A stretch of DNA of 64,000 bases from Oscillospiraceae bacterium (lineage in GTDB: Bacteria > Bacillota > Clostridia > Oscillospirales > Oscillospiraceae), in the NCBI GenBank assembly GCA_020025515.1, contig JAHHRZ010000003.1, forward strand, positions 124,001 through 188,000, in the 5' to 3' direction. This document shows, piece after piece, positions 1 to 8,833 of the stretch. The notes under the pieces were generated by a model, which was not told the DNA's origin, did no database searches, and saw only the letters and a list, made by a program, of their open reading frames with translations. Each line of letters begins with the position of its first letter. The first letter of the stretch is position 1. The position numbers were made by a program, and so were the translations under genes.

Positions 1-1
1 G

Positions 2-814
2 GATATTGCACCCCATGTGTACCACAACCCCATGGAGTTTCGGCAGCCCAGACAGGAAGATCTGGCATTGGTCTGCACAAAAGAGGGGATTCTTCTTCGC
101 CGGGAGGGGAATGGCTGGATGCTGCCCCAGGTGGGACAGGTACAGGGGGCAGAGGCATTTATATATGGATTTTCCATTGATGAAACAGCCTATTTTCTTA
201 CATTTTCCGGGGAAGTTCCCGGGTTCTCCTTTGTAAGAGATTATCGTGGTGGTGCACCGAAAGAGCTGGTCTACGCCTGCGCGGTGGGACAAAGTCTGGC
301 CCGTTGGTATCAGGGAAACCGATTCTGCGGATGCTGCGCAGCGCCTATGGAGCATAGTCAAAAAGAGAGGGCGCTGGTGTGCACAAAATGCCACAATACG
401 GTTTATCCAAGGATCAACCCTGCGGTCATTGTGGCGGTGCGTGATGGAGAGCGCCTGCTTTTGACCAAGTACGCCGGACGTGCTTTCACACGGTATGCCC
501 TGGTGGCAGGCTATTCGGAGATTGGCGAAACGGTGGAAGAAACGGTGCGGCGGGAAGTGATGGAGGAAACAGGACTGCGGCTGGGAACGCTGCATTTCTA
601 TAAATCCCAGCCTTGGGTGATAACGGACAGTCTCCTCATGGGTTTTTATGCCGATTTGGATGGCAGCGATCAGGTAAGGCTCCAGGAAGACGAACTGGCA
701 GAGGGAACCTGGTTCCGGCGAGAGGAACTTCCGGATGATTTCTCCGGCGACAGCCTCACGGGAGAGATGATTACAAGATTCAAACAGGGAATGGATCATC
801 TCCCTCTGGGATAA
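2..814 (+). CDS. nudC: NAD+ diphosphatase NudC, 5' end outside window
   Basis: Nudix hydrolase that cleaves NADH/NAD+ to NMN and AMP, and in characterised relatives removes NAD caps from RNA. A four-cysteine zinc ribbon (two CxxC pairs, about bases 325-390) precedes a Nudix box of the GX5EX7REVMEET type (about 520-590), followed by the SQPW motif that separates NudC from other Nudix enzymes. The frame is open to the window edge and the first visible residues (IAPHVYHN) look like family N-terminal sequence, so the true start probably lies upstream; GTG at 17 and ATG at 32 are internal alternatives. The stop is at 814, before a clear promoter for the next gene. Family assignment is secure. Confidence 0.9.
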   Translation, partial: DIAPHVYHNPMEFRQPRQEDLALVCTKEGILLRREGNGWMLPQVGQVQGAEAFIYGFSIDETAYFLTFSGEVPGFSFVRDYRGGAPKELVYACAVGQSLARWYQGNRFCGCCAAPMEHSQKERALVCTKCHNTVYPRINPAVIVAVRDGERLLLTKYAGRAFTRYALVAGYSEIGETVEETVRREVMEETGLRLGTLHFYKSQPWVITDSLLMGFYADLDGSDQVRLQEDELAEGTWFRREELPDDFSGDSLTGEMITRFKQGMDHLPLG

Positions 815-847
815 TGTAAAATTATTTCATCTTTCCAGAAACACCAC

Positions 848-876
848 TTGCAACTGGGGGAATTTTCGGTTATAAT
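848..876 (+). promoter_or_regulatory. Sigma-A promoter of the parvulin gene
   Basis: TTGCAA at 848-853 and a perfect TATAAT at 871-876 are separated by 17 bp. They stand about 55 bp before the ATG at 930. Confidence 0.75.
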
Positions 877-929
877 AGCCAAGTCTATACCCCCCAATAC
901 CTAAGGATTATGAGAGGACTTGATAAACC

Positions 930-2507
930 ATGAGTGCATCCCGTCAGAAAAAGCTCCGTCAGGGGCAGCCCACTGAGGCCGTTGAACAGAAGCGCCTCGA
1001 GAAGAAGGAAGAGGCCAAGGCTGCAAGACAGCTTAAAGTCTGGACCATCCTGTTTTATGTGATCGTAGGTCTGGTCATTGTTGGCATTGCAGTGTCTGCC
1101 TTGATCAACAGCGGACTGCTGCAGCGTACCGTTACCGCGGTTACTGTAGGCGAACATAAGCTGACCGCTGCGGAAATGAACTATTTCTATGGCAATGCCA
1201 TGAATAGTGATCCTTACCTGAGCTACATGGTGAAGCCCGGTGTTCCCCTGGACAAGCAGGAGATGGAAGAGGGCAAGACTTTTGCTGATTATCTGCTGGA
1301 AAATGCAGTTCTTACCGCTCGTAATATGTATGCCGTCTATGATGAAGCCATTGCCAACGGTTATACCCTGACCGAGGAGGACAAGGCTTCCGTGGAGGCC
1401 TCTATCAGTGCTTTGGAGGCAACAGCGCCTGCCTACGGCTTTAACAGTGCTTCCGCAATGCTGCGTGCCAACTATGGTGTGGGCTGCAATGTCAGCACCT
1501 ATCGGGATTTCCTGGAGGTGCAGATTGTGGCTTCCAACTATGTCAATCAGTACATGGAAGGCCTGGAATACACCGCAGACGAGATCAAGGCTGAGGCGGA
1601 AAAGAACCCCACAGACTACTCTTCCTACACCTACCGCGTTTACACCTTTGCTACCAGCAACTATTATGAGACCGATGCGGAAGAGCACACCGAGGAAGAG
1701 ACCGAGGCAGCAAAAGCTGCTGCAAAGGCTGCTGCGGACAAGATGGCTGCCGACTGCAAGGGGGACGAGAAGGCCTTTGAAGCTGCTGTGCTTGAGATGA
1801 ACAAGGCTGCCGCCGAGAAGGAGGCGCAGGAGTCCGAGGACAAGGACGCCAAGCAGCCTGAGGTGAAGGATACTTCCCTGTATGAGAACTACCCCAAGGC
1901 CAATATAGCCAGCAATATGACGGAGTGGCTGGTTGATACTGCTCGTACAGCCGGTGAGACCACGGTTGTGGAGGCTTCCAACGGCTACAGTGTTGTGATG
2001 TATCTGTCCAGCAAGGACAATGCCGATGTTGAGACAGTGGATGTCCGTCATATCCTCATCAATGCTGAAAAGCCCGAGGACAAGGAAGCCGCCAAGGCCA
2101 AGGTTGAAGAAATCAAGGCAGAGTATGAAAAGGACCCCACTGAAGATAACTTTGCAGCGCTGGCCAACAAGTACTCTACCGATCCCGGCTCCAACACCAA
2201 TGGCGGCCTGTATGAGACTGTGGCTCCCGGCATGATGGTGGAAGCTTTCGATAAATGGATCTTCGACAGCAGCCGCAAGGCTGGTGATGTGGATGTGGTG
2301 GAGACCGACTATGGCTATCACCTCATGTACTTCGTAGGCAAGGGTGAGTATTCCTATCGGGATGGCATGATTGTCAATGCTCTGAAGAATGCGGAATACG
2401 AAGCCTGGTATAAAGAAGTGACAGAAGCTGTTTCTACGGAGAACGGCATGGGCTACAGATTTATTAAGACGGACCACGTTTTGCAGCCTCAGATGCCCAA
2501 CCGCTAA
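930..2507 (+). CDS. Membrane-anchored parvulin-type peptidyl-prolyl isomerase (PrsA/SurA-like)
   Basis: Predicted extracytoplasmic foldase that isomerises prolyl bonds of secreted proteins. The 525-residue product has a short basic, Lys/Glu/Arg-rich cytoplasmic tail, one membrane segment at about residues 33-57 and no lipobox, so it is anchored by a signal-anchor rather than by lipid as in Bacillus PrsA. A SurA-N-like helical region follows, then a Glu/Ala/Lys-rich stretch (about 240-310), then a PpiC/rotamase domain at about 370-470 starting at DVRHILI and containing the typical GS-GGLYE and YGYHLM segments. It is monocistronic, with a promoter at 848-876 and a terminator at 2531-2559. The family is clear; the client proteins are unknown. 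Confidence 0.88.
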   Translation: MSASRQKKLRQGQPTEAVEQKRLEKKEEAKAARQLKVWTILFYVIVGLVIVGIAVSALINSGLLQRTVTAVTVGEHKLTAAEMNYFYGNAMNSDPYLSYMVKPGVPLDKQEMEEGKTFADYLLENAVLTARNMYAVYDEAIANGYTLTEEDKASVEASISALEATAPAYGFNSASAMLRANYGVGCNVSTYRDFLEVQIVASNYVNQYMEGLEYTADEIKAEAEKNPTDYSSYTYRVYTFATSNYYETDAEEHTEEETEAAKAAAKAAADKMAADCKGDEKAFEAAVLEMNKAAAEKEAQESEDKDAKQPEVKDTSLYENYPKANIASNMTEWLVDTARTAGETTVVEASNGYSVVMYLSSKDNADVETVDVRHILINAEKPEDKEAAKAKVEEIKAEYEKDPTEDNFAALANKYSTDPGSNTNGGLYETVAPGMMVEAFDKWIFDSSRKAGDVDVVETDYGYHLMYFVGKGEYSYRDGMIVNALKNAEYEAWYKEVTEAVSTENGMGYRFIKTDHVLQPQMPNR

Positions 2508-2530
2508 GATCCCTTTATAAACATCCCGAG

Positions 2531-2559
2531 GAGGGCTGCTGCAAAGCAGCCCTCTTTTT
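2531..2559 (+). terminator. Rho-independent terminator
   Basis: A perfect 10-bp stem GAGGGCTGCT/AGCAGCCCTC with a short loop is followed by five T residues, directly after the parvulin gene. Confidence 0.9.
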
Positions 2560-2578
2560 CAACCGAAAGGAGCATACA

Positions 2579-3295
2579 ATGGAGCATCCATTTTTGAGAG
2601 AGGAAATGGCGCTGGGAGCCAAGGCACTGGAAAAACTGAAGCAAAGTCATGTGGCGGTCTTTGGCATCGGCGGTGTGGGAAGCTATGTCGCAGAGGCTCT
2701 GGCCCGGGCCGGGGTAGGTGCCCTCACGCTTGTGGACGATGATACGGTAGGTGTTACCAACCTCAATCGGCAGCTTTGTGCGCTGCATTCCACCGTGGGA
2801 CAGTACAAAGCCCAGGTTATGGCAGAGCGTGTTCTGGATATCAACCCGCAATGCCAGGTGCGAGCCTTGGCGCAACGGTATACGGAAGAGAATAAGAAGC
2901 GTTTTTTTGATGTGAGATATGATTATATTGTGGATGCCATTGACCTGGTGTCCTGTAAGCTGAGCCTGATCGAAAATGCCCACCGGCTGGAAATTCCCAT
3001 TATCAGCGCTCTGGGTACCGGAAATAAGCTGGATCCCACACAGTTTCAGATTACGGATATCTCCAAGACCAGCGTCTGCCCTCTGGCACGGGTGGTGCGC
3101 AAGGAATTAAAGGAGCGGGGCATTCAGCATCATAAAGTCCTTTTCAGCACAGAACCACCCCTCACCCCGGAGAATTTGGAGGCACCGCCTCCGGGCCGCA
3201 GAAGCATCCCCGCTTCGGTGTCCTGGGTTCCCAGTGTGGCAGGGCTTGAGCTGGCCGGAGCTGTAATCATGGAGCTGATTGACCAAAGTTGCTGA
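2579..3295 (+). CDS. tcdA: tRNA threonylcarbamoyladenosine dehydratase TcdA
   Basis: ThiF/MoeB/HesA-fold E1-like enzyme that uses ATP to cyclise the t6A37 modification of tRNA to ct6A. The 238-residue length is normal for TcdA. The nucleotide-binding glycine motif GIGGVGSYVAE lies at residues 26-36, followed by the D-D-D-V-NLNRQ signature and, at about residue 120, DAIDLVSCK. The C-terminal AGLELAGAVIMEL segment is typical of the subfamily. The ATG at 2579 has an AAAGGAG site 7 bp upstream. The gene is flanked by two terminators, so it is probably transcribed alone. MoeB/ThiF paralogues are the alternative, but no molybdopterin or thiamine genes are nearby. Confidence 0.88.
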   Translation: MEHPFLREEMALGAKALEKLKQSHVAVFGIGGVGSYVAEALARAGVGALTLVDDDTVGVTNLNRQLCALHSTVGQYKAQVMAERVLDINPQCQVRALAQRYTEENKKRFFDVRYDYIVDAIDLVSCKLSLIENAHRLEIPIISALGTGNKLDPTQFQITDISKTSVCPLARVVRKELKERGIQHHKVLFSTEPPLTPENLEAPPPGRRSIPASVSWVPSVAGLELAGAVIMELIDQSC

Positions 3296-3300
3296 TATAA

Positions 3301-3337
3301 AAACTGTCTTGCCTTTCGGTGAGGCAGTTTTTCTTTT
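3301..3337 (+). terminator. Rho-independent terminator after tcdA
   Basis: A 13-bp stem including several G-U pairs (AAACTG...CAGTTT at its base) closes a TTTC loop and is followed by TTCTTTTT. Confidence 0.85.
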
Positions 3338-3500
3338 TATGGCCGGGGATTGTGCAAGGAAAAGGACGGTTGTTTTTGGAAAATTCAAAATTTTAGGGGA
3401 GACTTTTTCTTCCTTGTGTGGTATACTATGGTTTAATGGGTTTCTCTGTCTGGATGGCAGAAGCCTTTGGAATCTATAGAAAAGCAAGGAGGCTGCTTTT

Positions 3501-4676
3501 ATGAAAAATCTGCGCGGCATTATTGTGGCGGCCGTGTTTTTGGCGCTGACAGTGATCCTGAAAATAGCAGCGGAGCATTTTGGACTTCTGGTGGGTATGG
3601 CCTATCCGTTTGCTTCCAAGACCTTTATTGAGCTGATGGCAGCGAAAACAGGGGTGCTTGACTTCTGCCTGTGGCAGGTTATTTTGGCCCTGTATTTGCT
3701 GGCCTGCCTGGTGGGACTTGCGCTTGCGGTCCTGTTTCGGAAAAACCTGCTGCGCTGGCTGGGGTGGGTCCTGGCGCCTGCTTCTGTGGCAGTCTTCCTG
3801 TTTACGGCCATTTGGGGAATCAACTATTACAACAAGCCTCTGGAAGACAGCATGAAGATGCCGGTGAAAGAGACATATTCTGTGGAAGAACTGAAAGAGG
3901 CGGCTATCTTTTACCGCCAGCAGGCAGAGACGATTTCTGCTGAGGTGACACGGGATGAAAATGGAGATCTGCGCCTTCCCACGCTGGAGGAAATGAACGA
4001 TATCGCCAATCAGGCCTATAACAATCTGGTATGGAAGTATTCTGTTTTTGCAGGCCCCAGAATTACGGTGAAAGAACTGGGTTGGAAGGATCGGCTCCAC
4101 AACATGGGCGTTGACGGTGTGGCGATGGCCCTCACTGGTGAGGCGGCTGTGAATCTAAATCAACATCCTCTTCGGATCCCGTTTAATATCTGCCATGAAA
4201 TGGCGCACCTTTTGGCCATTGCCCGGGAGGACGAGGCAAACTTCGCCGCCTACCTGGCCTGTGACTTCAGCAAGGATCCGACCTTCCGGTACTCCGGCAA
4301 TTTGGAAGCGTTCCTCTTCTGTGCGGACAGATTGTATGAGATCGACCGAGCTGCCTGGTCCGAAGTGTGGCGGGATGCGTCCGACACGACTCGCCGTGAT
4401 GTGGAGCGGCTCAATCAGGTACGGGAGGGGCAAAACGGGACTGCGCAGCAGGCTGTGGATGCGGTCAACGACGCCTATCTTCAATCCAACGGACAGGAAG
4501 AGGGCGTGAAGACCTACAGCCATGTGACGGATCTTCTGGTGGCATGGTATCAGGATCAGTATGTGGTGGACACCACACCCCCTCCCACAGAATTTAACCC
4601 TCTGAACTATGACGATGTCTTTGAGACCAAGACAACGGAAGCCACGGAGCCCACCGAGACAACACAGGAGGGGTAA
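3501..4676 (+). CDS. DUF3810 family membrane protein with HEXXH motif
   Basis: A 391-residue protein of the DUF3810 family, whose function is not established. Three hydrophobic segments lie in the first 105 residues (about 5-28, 48-74 and 82-102). The large C-terminal domain contains HEMAH beginning at about residue 232 and EDEANF about ten residues later, the arrangement of a gluzincin zinc metallopeptidase (two His plus a downstream Glu). The last 20 residues are Thr/Glu/Pro-rich. The ATG at 3501 follows an AAGGAGG site. The gene ends one base before rsmG begins, so the two are probably co-translated. Peptidase activity is inferred from the motif only. Confidence 0.8.
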   Translation: MKNLRGIIVAAVFLALTVILKIAAEHFGLLVGMAYPFASKTFIELMAAKTGVLDFCLWQVILALYLLACLVGLALAVLFRKNLLRWLGWVLAPASVAVFLFTAIWGINYYNKPLEDSMKMPVKETYSVEELKEAAIFYRQQAETISAEVTRDENGDLRLPTLEEMNDIANQAYNNLVWKYSVFAGPRITVKELGWKDRLHNMGVDGVAMALTGEAAVNLNQHPLRIPFNICHEMAHLLAIAREDEANFAAYLACDFSKDPTFRYSGNLEAFLFCADRLYEIDRAAWSEVWRDASDTTRRDVERLNQVREGQNGTAQQAVDAVNDAYLQSNGQEEGVKTYSHVTDLLVAWYQDQYVVDTTPPPTEFNPLNYDDVFETKTTEATEPTETTQEG

Positions 4677-4677
4677 G

Positions 4678-5379
4678 ATGAAGGAAATGATGGAAGCAAT
4701 GCAGGCAGGGCTGCCGGAGCTGGGCCTGCATCTGGAGGAACAGCAGGTGCAGACCATGTGCCGATTCGGACAGGCGCTGCTGGAAAAAAATCAGGTCATG
4801 AATCTGACGGCCATTACGGATCCGGAACAGGTGGCAAAGCTCCATTTTTTGGACAGCCTCACCCTGCTGACCCTGGGAGATCTCTCCGGAAAGAAGGTCA
4901 TTGATGTGGGCTGCGGAGGGGGATTTCCCGGTGTCCCCTTAAAAATTGCATGTCCAAAAATGAAGCTGACCCTTCTGGACTCTCTGGGCAAGCGGATGGA
5001 TTGGCTGGCCCAGACCCTGCCGACTTTGGGCCTGGAGGTGGAGTGCCTCACGGCCAGAGCGGAGGAGGCGGTGGCCACCCGCCGGGAGCAATACGATTTT
5101 GCAGTGTCCCGGGCTGTGGCCCGTCTCAATATCCTGTGTGAATTGTGCCTTCCCTATGTGAAGGTGGGAGGCGCCTTTCTGGCTATGAAGGGTGCTGCCG
5201 CCAAAGAAGAGCTGGAAGAAGCCGGAAAGGCCATTGCGGTCCTGGGCGGCAGGCTGGAAAAACGGACAGAGTTCGGCGTGGACGGCACAGAGCACAGCAT
5301 TTTGGTGATCCGAAAGGTAAAGCCCACCCCGGCGCAGTATCCCAGACGGTTTACGAAAATTAAACAGAAACCCCTGTAA
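4678..5379 (+). CDS. rsmG: 16S rRNA (guanine-527-N7)-methyltransferase RsmG
   Basis: SAM-dependent methyltransferase (GidB) that modifies G527 of 16S rRNA. The 233-residue product has the helical N-terminal region with NLTAI, the SAM motif VIDVGCGGGFPGVPL at about residues 60-75, and the SRAVA segment typical of RsmG. The reading frame is open upstream to 4609, but the ATG at 4678 immediately after the previous stop, with AGGAGGGG in the preceding gene, gives the family's normal length. It lies downstream of DUF3810 and upstream of acpP, which has its own promoter. Confidence 0.93.
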   Translation: MKEMMEAMQAGLPELGLHLEEQQVQTMCRFGQALLEKNQVMNLTAITDPEQVAKLHFLDSLTLLTLGDLSGKKVIDVGCGGGFPGVPLKIACPKMKLTLLDSLGKRMDWLAQTLPTLGLEVECLTARAEEAVATRREQYDFAVSRAVARLNILCELCLPYVKVGGAFLAMKGAAAKEELEEAGKAIAVLGGRLEKRTEFGVDGTEHSILVIRKVKPTPAQYPRRFTKIKQKPL

Positions 5380-5402
5380 CGCAGAAGGAAGAAAACTGGG
5401 CG

Positions 5403-5431
5403 TTGACAAACTGGGAAAGATGTAATAAAAT
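5403..5431 (+). promoter_or_regulatory. Sigma-A promoter of acpP
   Basis: A perfect TTGACA at 5403-5408 and TAAAAT at 5426-5431 are 17 bp apart, 72 bp before the acpP start. Confidence 0.8.
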
Positions 5432-5502
5432 ATATCCCGTAAATTCTAGAACGCAGGCAATGCTTCTTTCTGGAAGATCGTTCTTTCTGGAGGATAAGTA
5501 AT

Positions 5503-5724
5503 ATGTTTGAGAAAATCGTTTCCTACGCCTCCCGGCAGCTGGAGATTTCTGCTGAGGAGATCACTCGGGACACCACCTTTGAAAGTCTGGGCGTTGACTC
5601 TCTGGATATTGTGGAGATGACCATTGATTTTGAGGCGGAGCTGGGTGTGGAGCTGGACCTGGAAGGCCAGCAGATCACCACCTTCGGCGAGTTGGCTGAC
5701 TACATTGAGGAGAAGCTGAACTGA
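5503..5724 (+). CDS. acpP: Acyl carrier protein
   Basis: Small acidic carrier of fatty-acid intermediates, 73 residues. The phosphopantetheine attachment serine is in GVDSLD at residues 34-39, followed by VEMTIDFE as in AcpP. It stands alone after a strong promoter rather than inside a fab cluster, and is followed directly by the SRP RNA gene. A carrier protein for a specialised pathway is possible but no such genes are nearby. Confidence 0.92.
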   Translation: MFEKIVSYASRQLEISAEEITRDTTFESLGVDSLDIVEMTIDFEAELGVELDLEGQQITTFGELADYIEEKLN

Positions 5725-5769
5725 TCCTCGAGCTTTAATCGAATACCCCTTGTTACAAGCGGCCGGCTT

Positions 5770-6053
5770 ATAACAAGGTCGCACTAGTCGGGGAGATAGC
5801 GGTGCCCTGTAACCTGCAATCCGCTACAGCAGGGATGAATTCCCATACCCGGATCAGCAGCAATACCGTCTGGCCGGCGTAAGCGGCGTTGAAGAACCGG
5901 TCTTACGCAACGGACTCCCGTGAACCATGTCAGGTGGGGAACCAAGCAGCATTAAGCGGATCTGTTCGTGTGCCGTGAGGTTGCCGTTTCCGAGCTGGCT
6001 GCGCCGGTATCGGGTGTTGCGCTGTTTCAAATGTGGGTGTGCGATCTTGTTAT
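5770..6053 (+). ncRNA. ffs: Signal recognition particle RNA, large (Alu-domain) type
   Basis: RNA scaffold of the SRP, which binds Ffh and targets nascent membrane proteins. The 5' part resembles the Bacillus scRNA Alu domain, with a shared GGTGCCCTGTA...CTGCAATCCGCT core. The S-domain tip reads GTCAGGTGGGGAACCAAGCAGCA at about 5929-5951, matching the conserved Ffh-binding loop, then AACCATG and GTGCCG as in Bacillus. The ends pair (TAACAAGGTCGCAC near 5771 with GTGCGATCTTGTTA near 6040), which sets the limits to within a few bases. Its position directly before dnaX is the classic Firmicute arrangement. Confidence 0.9.
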
Positions 6054-6096
6054 GAGTCGGCCTTATTGTACCTTTTCGAGAATGGAGGTTATGCGG

Positions 6097-7713
6097 ATGT
6101 ATCAGGCCTTATATCGAAAATATCGTCCCCAGACCTTCGATGAGGTCGTGGGGCAGGAGGGTGTCACCCGAACCCTCAAAACCCAGCTGGTTACCAGCCA
6201 CCTGAGCCACGCCTATCTGTTTACCGGCTCTCGGGGCACCGGCAAGACCAGCTGCGCAAAAATTTTATCCAAGGCGGTGAACTGCCTCAATCCCCAGGAC
6301 GGCAACCCCTGCAACCAGTGTGCAGCCTGCCGGGCCATTGATGAAGGCTCCTGCATGGATGTGCTGGAAATCGATGCCGCTTCCAATAACGGCGTAGATA
6401 ACATCAGAGATCTGCGGGACGATGCGGTGTATTCCCCTTCAGAGGTGCGCTATCGGGTGTATATTGTGGACGAGGTCCATATGCTGTCCCTGTCGGCGTT
6501 CAATGCGCTGCTGAAAATTATTGAAGAGCCGCCGGAGCATCTGATTTTTATTCTGGCAACAACAGAATTGCACAAGGTTCCTGCCACGATTTTATCCCGG
6601 TGCCAGAGGTTTTCTTTCCGGAGAATCTCCCCGGAGGATGTGGCTGATCGGCTTCAGTATATTTCTTCTCAGGAACAGATCACCCTGGAGCCGCAGGCGG
6701 CCATGGTTCTGGCCCGTATGGCAGACGGCGCCTTGAGAGACGGTGTCAGCCTGTTGGACCAGTGCGCCTCTGCAACCCAGGGCCCGGTGACCGCAGAGGC
6801 GGTGTATCGATGCCTGGGGCTGGCAGGAGAGCAGAAAGCCGCTCTGATGATGAGCTATTTGGCGGATCGCAATACCAAAGGAGCCCTGGAGCTCTATGAC
6901 AGGCTCTATGCAGATGGCAAGGATGTGGGGGCACTGCTGGACGAGCTGTGCGCCTTAGCCAGAGACCTCTTGGTGCTGAAGACGGCCCCGCAATCCGGCC
7001 TGTCCATGCTCTCCGGCGTGGCAACAGATGAGGAGGCCATGGCTCTTCGGGATCGGTTTTCCCCGGGGGAGCTGGTGCGGATCATGAAGGAGCTGCAAGC
7101 CACCGCCGCAGGCTTTACAAGAGGCGGCAAAACACGGATGGATGGAGAGCTGTGCCTTTTGCGGCTGTGCCAGCCGGAGCTGAATCTGGATGCGGAGGCA
7201 TTGAATGCCCGGCTTTCCAAACTGGAGAGTGCGGTGGCAAAGGGCATCCGTGTGGTTCAGGAGGCTCCCAAAGAAGCCCGGAGTGAGGAAGAATATCCGC
7301 CCATGCCCGGAGATGAGGATGCGCCGCCCCTGACACAGGGGGATGAGCCACAAGAACCTTCGGCAAATCAGGAGGAATCTCCTGTGGGATTTTGGCCGGA
7401 TCTGGTCAGTAAGATCCATGAGGAAATCAAGAATCCTGTTTTGCGGGGCTATTTTGGAGCCACGCCCCATGCGCTTGTGCAGGGGTGCTTGCAGGGGGAC
7501 CGGCTGGAATTGCGGTGTAACAGCACCTATGTCTATGAGCTGATCAGCAAGCGGGAAAATCTGGAACTGGTAGGCAAGGTTGCCTCGGAGTTTCTGGGCC
7601 GTCCCGTCAGAACCTGGGCCAGCGACCAGCAGGCAAAGCCCAGAAACAGTGAACATTTTCAGGAACTTTTGAATTTTGGAAAACAACACAGCGATGTCAT
7701 TAAAATCAAGTAA
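6097..7713 (+). CDS. dnaX: DNA polymerase III subunits gamma/tau
   Basis: Clamp-loader ATPase of the replicative polymerase, 538 residues. The N-terminus MYQALYRKYRPQTF is canonical. Walker A (GSRGTGKTS) is at about residues 43-51, a four-cysteine zinc module at about 62-79, Walker B as DEVHML near 124, and the SRC sensor as LSRCQRF near 167. After about residue 370 a Pro/Glu-rich linker leads to a tau-like C-terminal domain. The frame is open back to 5968, but that extension lies within the SRP RNA; ATG 6097 has GGAGG 8 bp upstream and matches the family start. It heads a dnaX-ybaB-recR operon. Confidence 0.95.
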   Translation: MYQALYRKYRPQTFDEVVGQEGVTRTLKTQLVTSHLSHAYLFTGSRGTGKTSCAKILSKAVNCLNPQDGNPCNQCAACRAIDEGSCMDVLEIDAASNNGVDNIRDLRDDAVYSPSEVRYRVYIVDEVHMLSLSAFNALLKIIEEPPEHLIFILATTELHKVPATILSRCQRFSFRRISPEDVADRLQYISSQEQITLEPQAAMVLARMADGALRDGVSLLDQCASATQGPVTAEAVYRCLGLAGEQKAALMMSYLADRNTKGALELYDRLYADGKDVGALLDELCALARDLLVLKTAPQSGLSMLSGVATDEEAMALRDRFSPGELVRIMKELQATAAGFTRGGKTRMDGELCLLRLCQPELNLDAEALNARLSKLESAVAKGIRVVQEAPKEARSEEEYPPMPGDEDAPPLTQGDEPQEPSANQEESPVGFWPDLVSKIHEEIKNPVLRGYFGATPHALVQGCLQGDRLELRCNSTYVYELISKRENLELVGKVASEFLGRPVRTWASDQQAKPRNSEHFQELLNFGKQHSDVIKIK

Positions 7714-7728
7714 TTGGAGGAACATACA

Positions 7729-8076
7729 ATGGCAAAAGGCGGTTTTCGTGGCGGCCCCATGGGAGGCTTAAATCAGGCGGCTATGCTGAAGCAGGCCCAG
7801 AAGATGCAGCAGGAAATGATGCGGATGCAGCAGGAACTTCAGACCAAGACATATGCGGCCAGTTCCGGCGGCGGCATGGTCCGTGCTGAGGTCAACGGCT
7901 CTCACGAGGTGGTGTCTCTGACCATTAAACCCGAGGCAGTGGACCCTGATGATGTGGAGATGCTCCAGGATATGGTGATGGCCGCCATCAACGAGGCCAT
8001 GCGCAGCGCAGAAAATGAGGCTTCCAATTCGATGTCCAAGCTCACCGGCGGAATCAATCTGGGAGGTCTGTTCTAA
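7729..8076 (+). CDS. YbaB/EbfC nucleoid-associated protein
   Basis: Small DNA-binding protein of the YbaB/EbfC family, 115 residues, usually encoded between dnaX and recR as here. A Gly-rich N-terminus is followed by a Met/Gln-rich helix (about residues 15-40) and by the conserved segments GGGMVRAEVNG and DPDDVEMLQDMV. The ATG at 7729 has TTGGAGG about 8 bp upstream; the frame extends back to 7714 without another good start. It lies 15 bp after dnaX and 3 bp before recR, so translation is probably coupled. Confidence 0.92.
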   Translation: MAKGGFRGGPMGGLNQAAMLKQAQKMQQEMMRMQQELQTKTYAASSGGGMVRAEVNGSHEVVSLTIKPEAVDPDDVEMLQDMVMAAINEAMRSAENEASNSMSKLTGGINLGGLF

Positions 8077-8079
8077 ATC

Positions 8080-8679
8080 ATGCAGAGTTTTCCCACGGCG
8101 TTGGAGCGCCTCAGCGAGCAGTTCGGCAAGCTTCCCGGCATCGGCACCAAGACAGCCCAGAGACTGGCGTTTCATGTGCTCCGGCTTCCGGAGCAGGAGG
8201 CGCAGGACTTTGCGCAGGCCATTGTGGATGCAAGGCAGAAGGTGAGAACCTGCCCCGTGTGCCAGAACCTGACAGATCAGGAGCTTTGCCCCATCTGTGC
8301 GGATCCCCAGCGGGACAGAAGCACCATCTGCGTGGTGGCGGAGCCCCGGGATCTTATGGCACTGGAACGGGCCAGAGAGTATCGTGGGGTGTACCATGTG
8401 CTTCACGGTGTCATTTCGCCGCTGAATCATGTGGGGCCTGACGATATCCGGATTCGGGAGCTTCTCAACCGGGTGGCGCAGGGGGACGTGAAGGAGGTCA
8501 TTATGGCTACCAATCCCGACACGGAAGGGGAGGCTACGGCCATGTATCTGTCCCGGCTCCTGCGGCCTATGGAAATCAAGGTCACTCGTTTGGCCTATGG
8601 TGTCCCGGTGGGCAGTCAGCTGGAGTATGCCGACGAAGTCACGCTTCTGCGTGCGCTGGAGGGCAGACAGCTCATTTAA
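8080..8679 (+). CDS. recR: Recombination mediator RecR
   Basis: RecR helps load RecA in the RecFOR repair pathway. The 199-residue length is exact for the family. A helix-hairpin-helix (LPGIGTKTAQRLAFH) is at about residues 18-32, a four-cysteine zinc finger (CPVC...CPIC) at about 56-72, and a Toprim domain from about residue 80 contains VVAEPRDLMALE and ATNPDTEGEATA. The start is 3 bp after ybaB, with GGGAGGT inside the ybaB 3' end acting as the ribosome-binding site. Confidence 0.95.
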   Translation: MQSFPTALERLSEQFGKLPGIGTKTAQRLAFHVLRLPEQEAQDFAQAIVDARQKVRTCPVCQNLTDQELCPICADPQRDRSTICVVAEPRDLMALERAREYRGVYHVLHGVISPLNHVGPDDIRIRELLNRVAQGDVKEVIMATNPDTEGEATAMYLSRLLRPMEIKVTRLAYGVPVGSQLEYADEVTLLRALEGRQLI

Positions 8680-8713
8680 TAGAGAACGGAATTTGTCCCT
8701 GTGGGCAAATTGC

Positions 8714-8752
8714 AAAAGGCGAGTGGATAGTAAAGTCCGCTCGCCTTTTTTG
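8714..8752 (+). terminator. Terminator of dnaX-ybaB-recR
   Basis: A 14-bp stem with one G-U pair (AAAAGGCGAGTGGA with TCCGCTCGCCTTTT) has its 3' arm running into a T tract. Confidence 0.9.
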
Positions 8753-8783
8753 CACAAAACAGCGCAGGGGCTGTGGAAAAATA

Positions 8784-8826
8784 AAAAAATCATCCACGGA
8801 AGCCAAACTCCTGTGGATGATTTTTT
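8784..8826 (-). terminator. Terminator of the amino-acid ABC operon (probably bidirectional)
   Basis: An AAAAATCATCCAC/GTGGATGATTTTT inverted repeat has A/T tracts on both sides, just downstream of the minus-strand ATPase gene and facing recR. Confidence 0.85.
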
Positions 8827-8833
8827 ATGGGCA

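Noticed and set aside
885..2477. 530-codon open frame antisense to the parvulin gene
   Set aside because: It lies wholly opposite a clear family member, is rich in Ile/His/Leu as expected of an antisense shadow, and has no family resemblance.
5968..6096. N-terminal extension of dnaX
   Set aside because: The extra codons lie in the SRP RNA and are not found in DnaX proteins; the ATG at 6097 has the ribosome-binding site.
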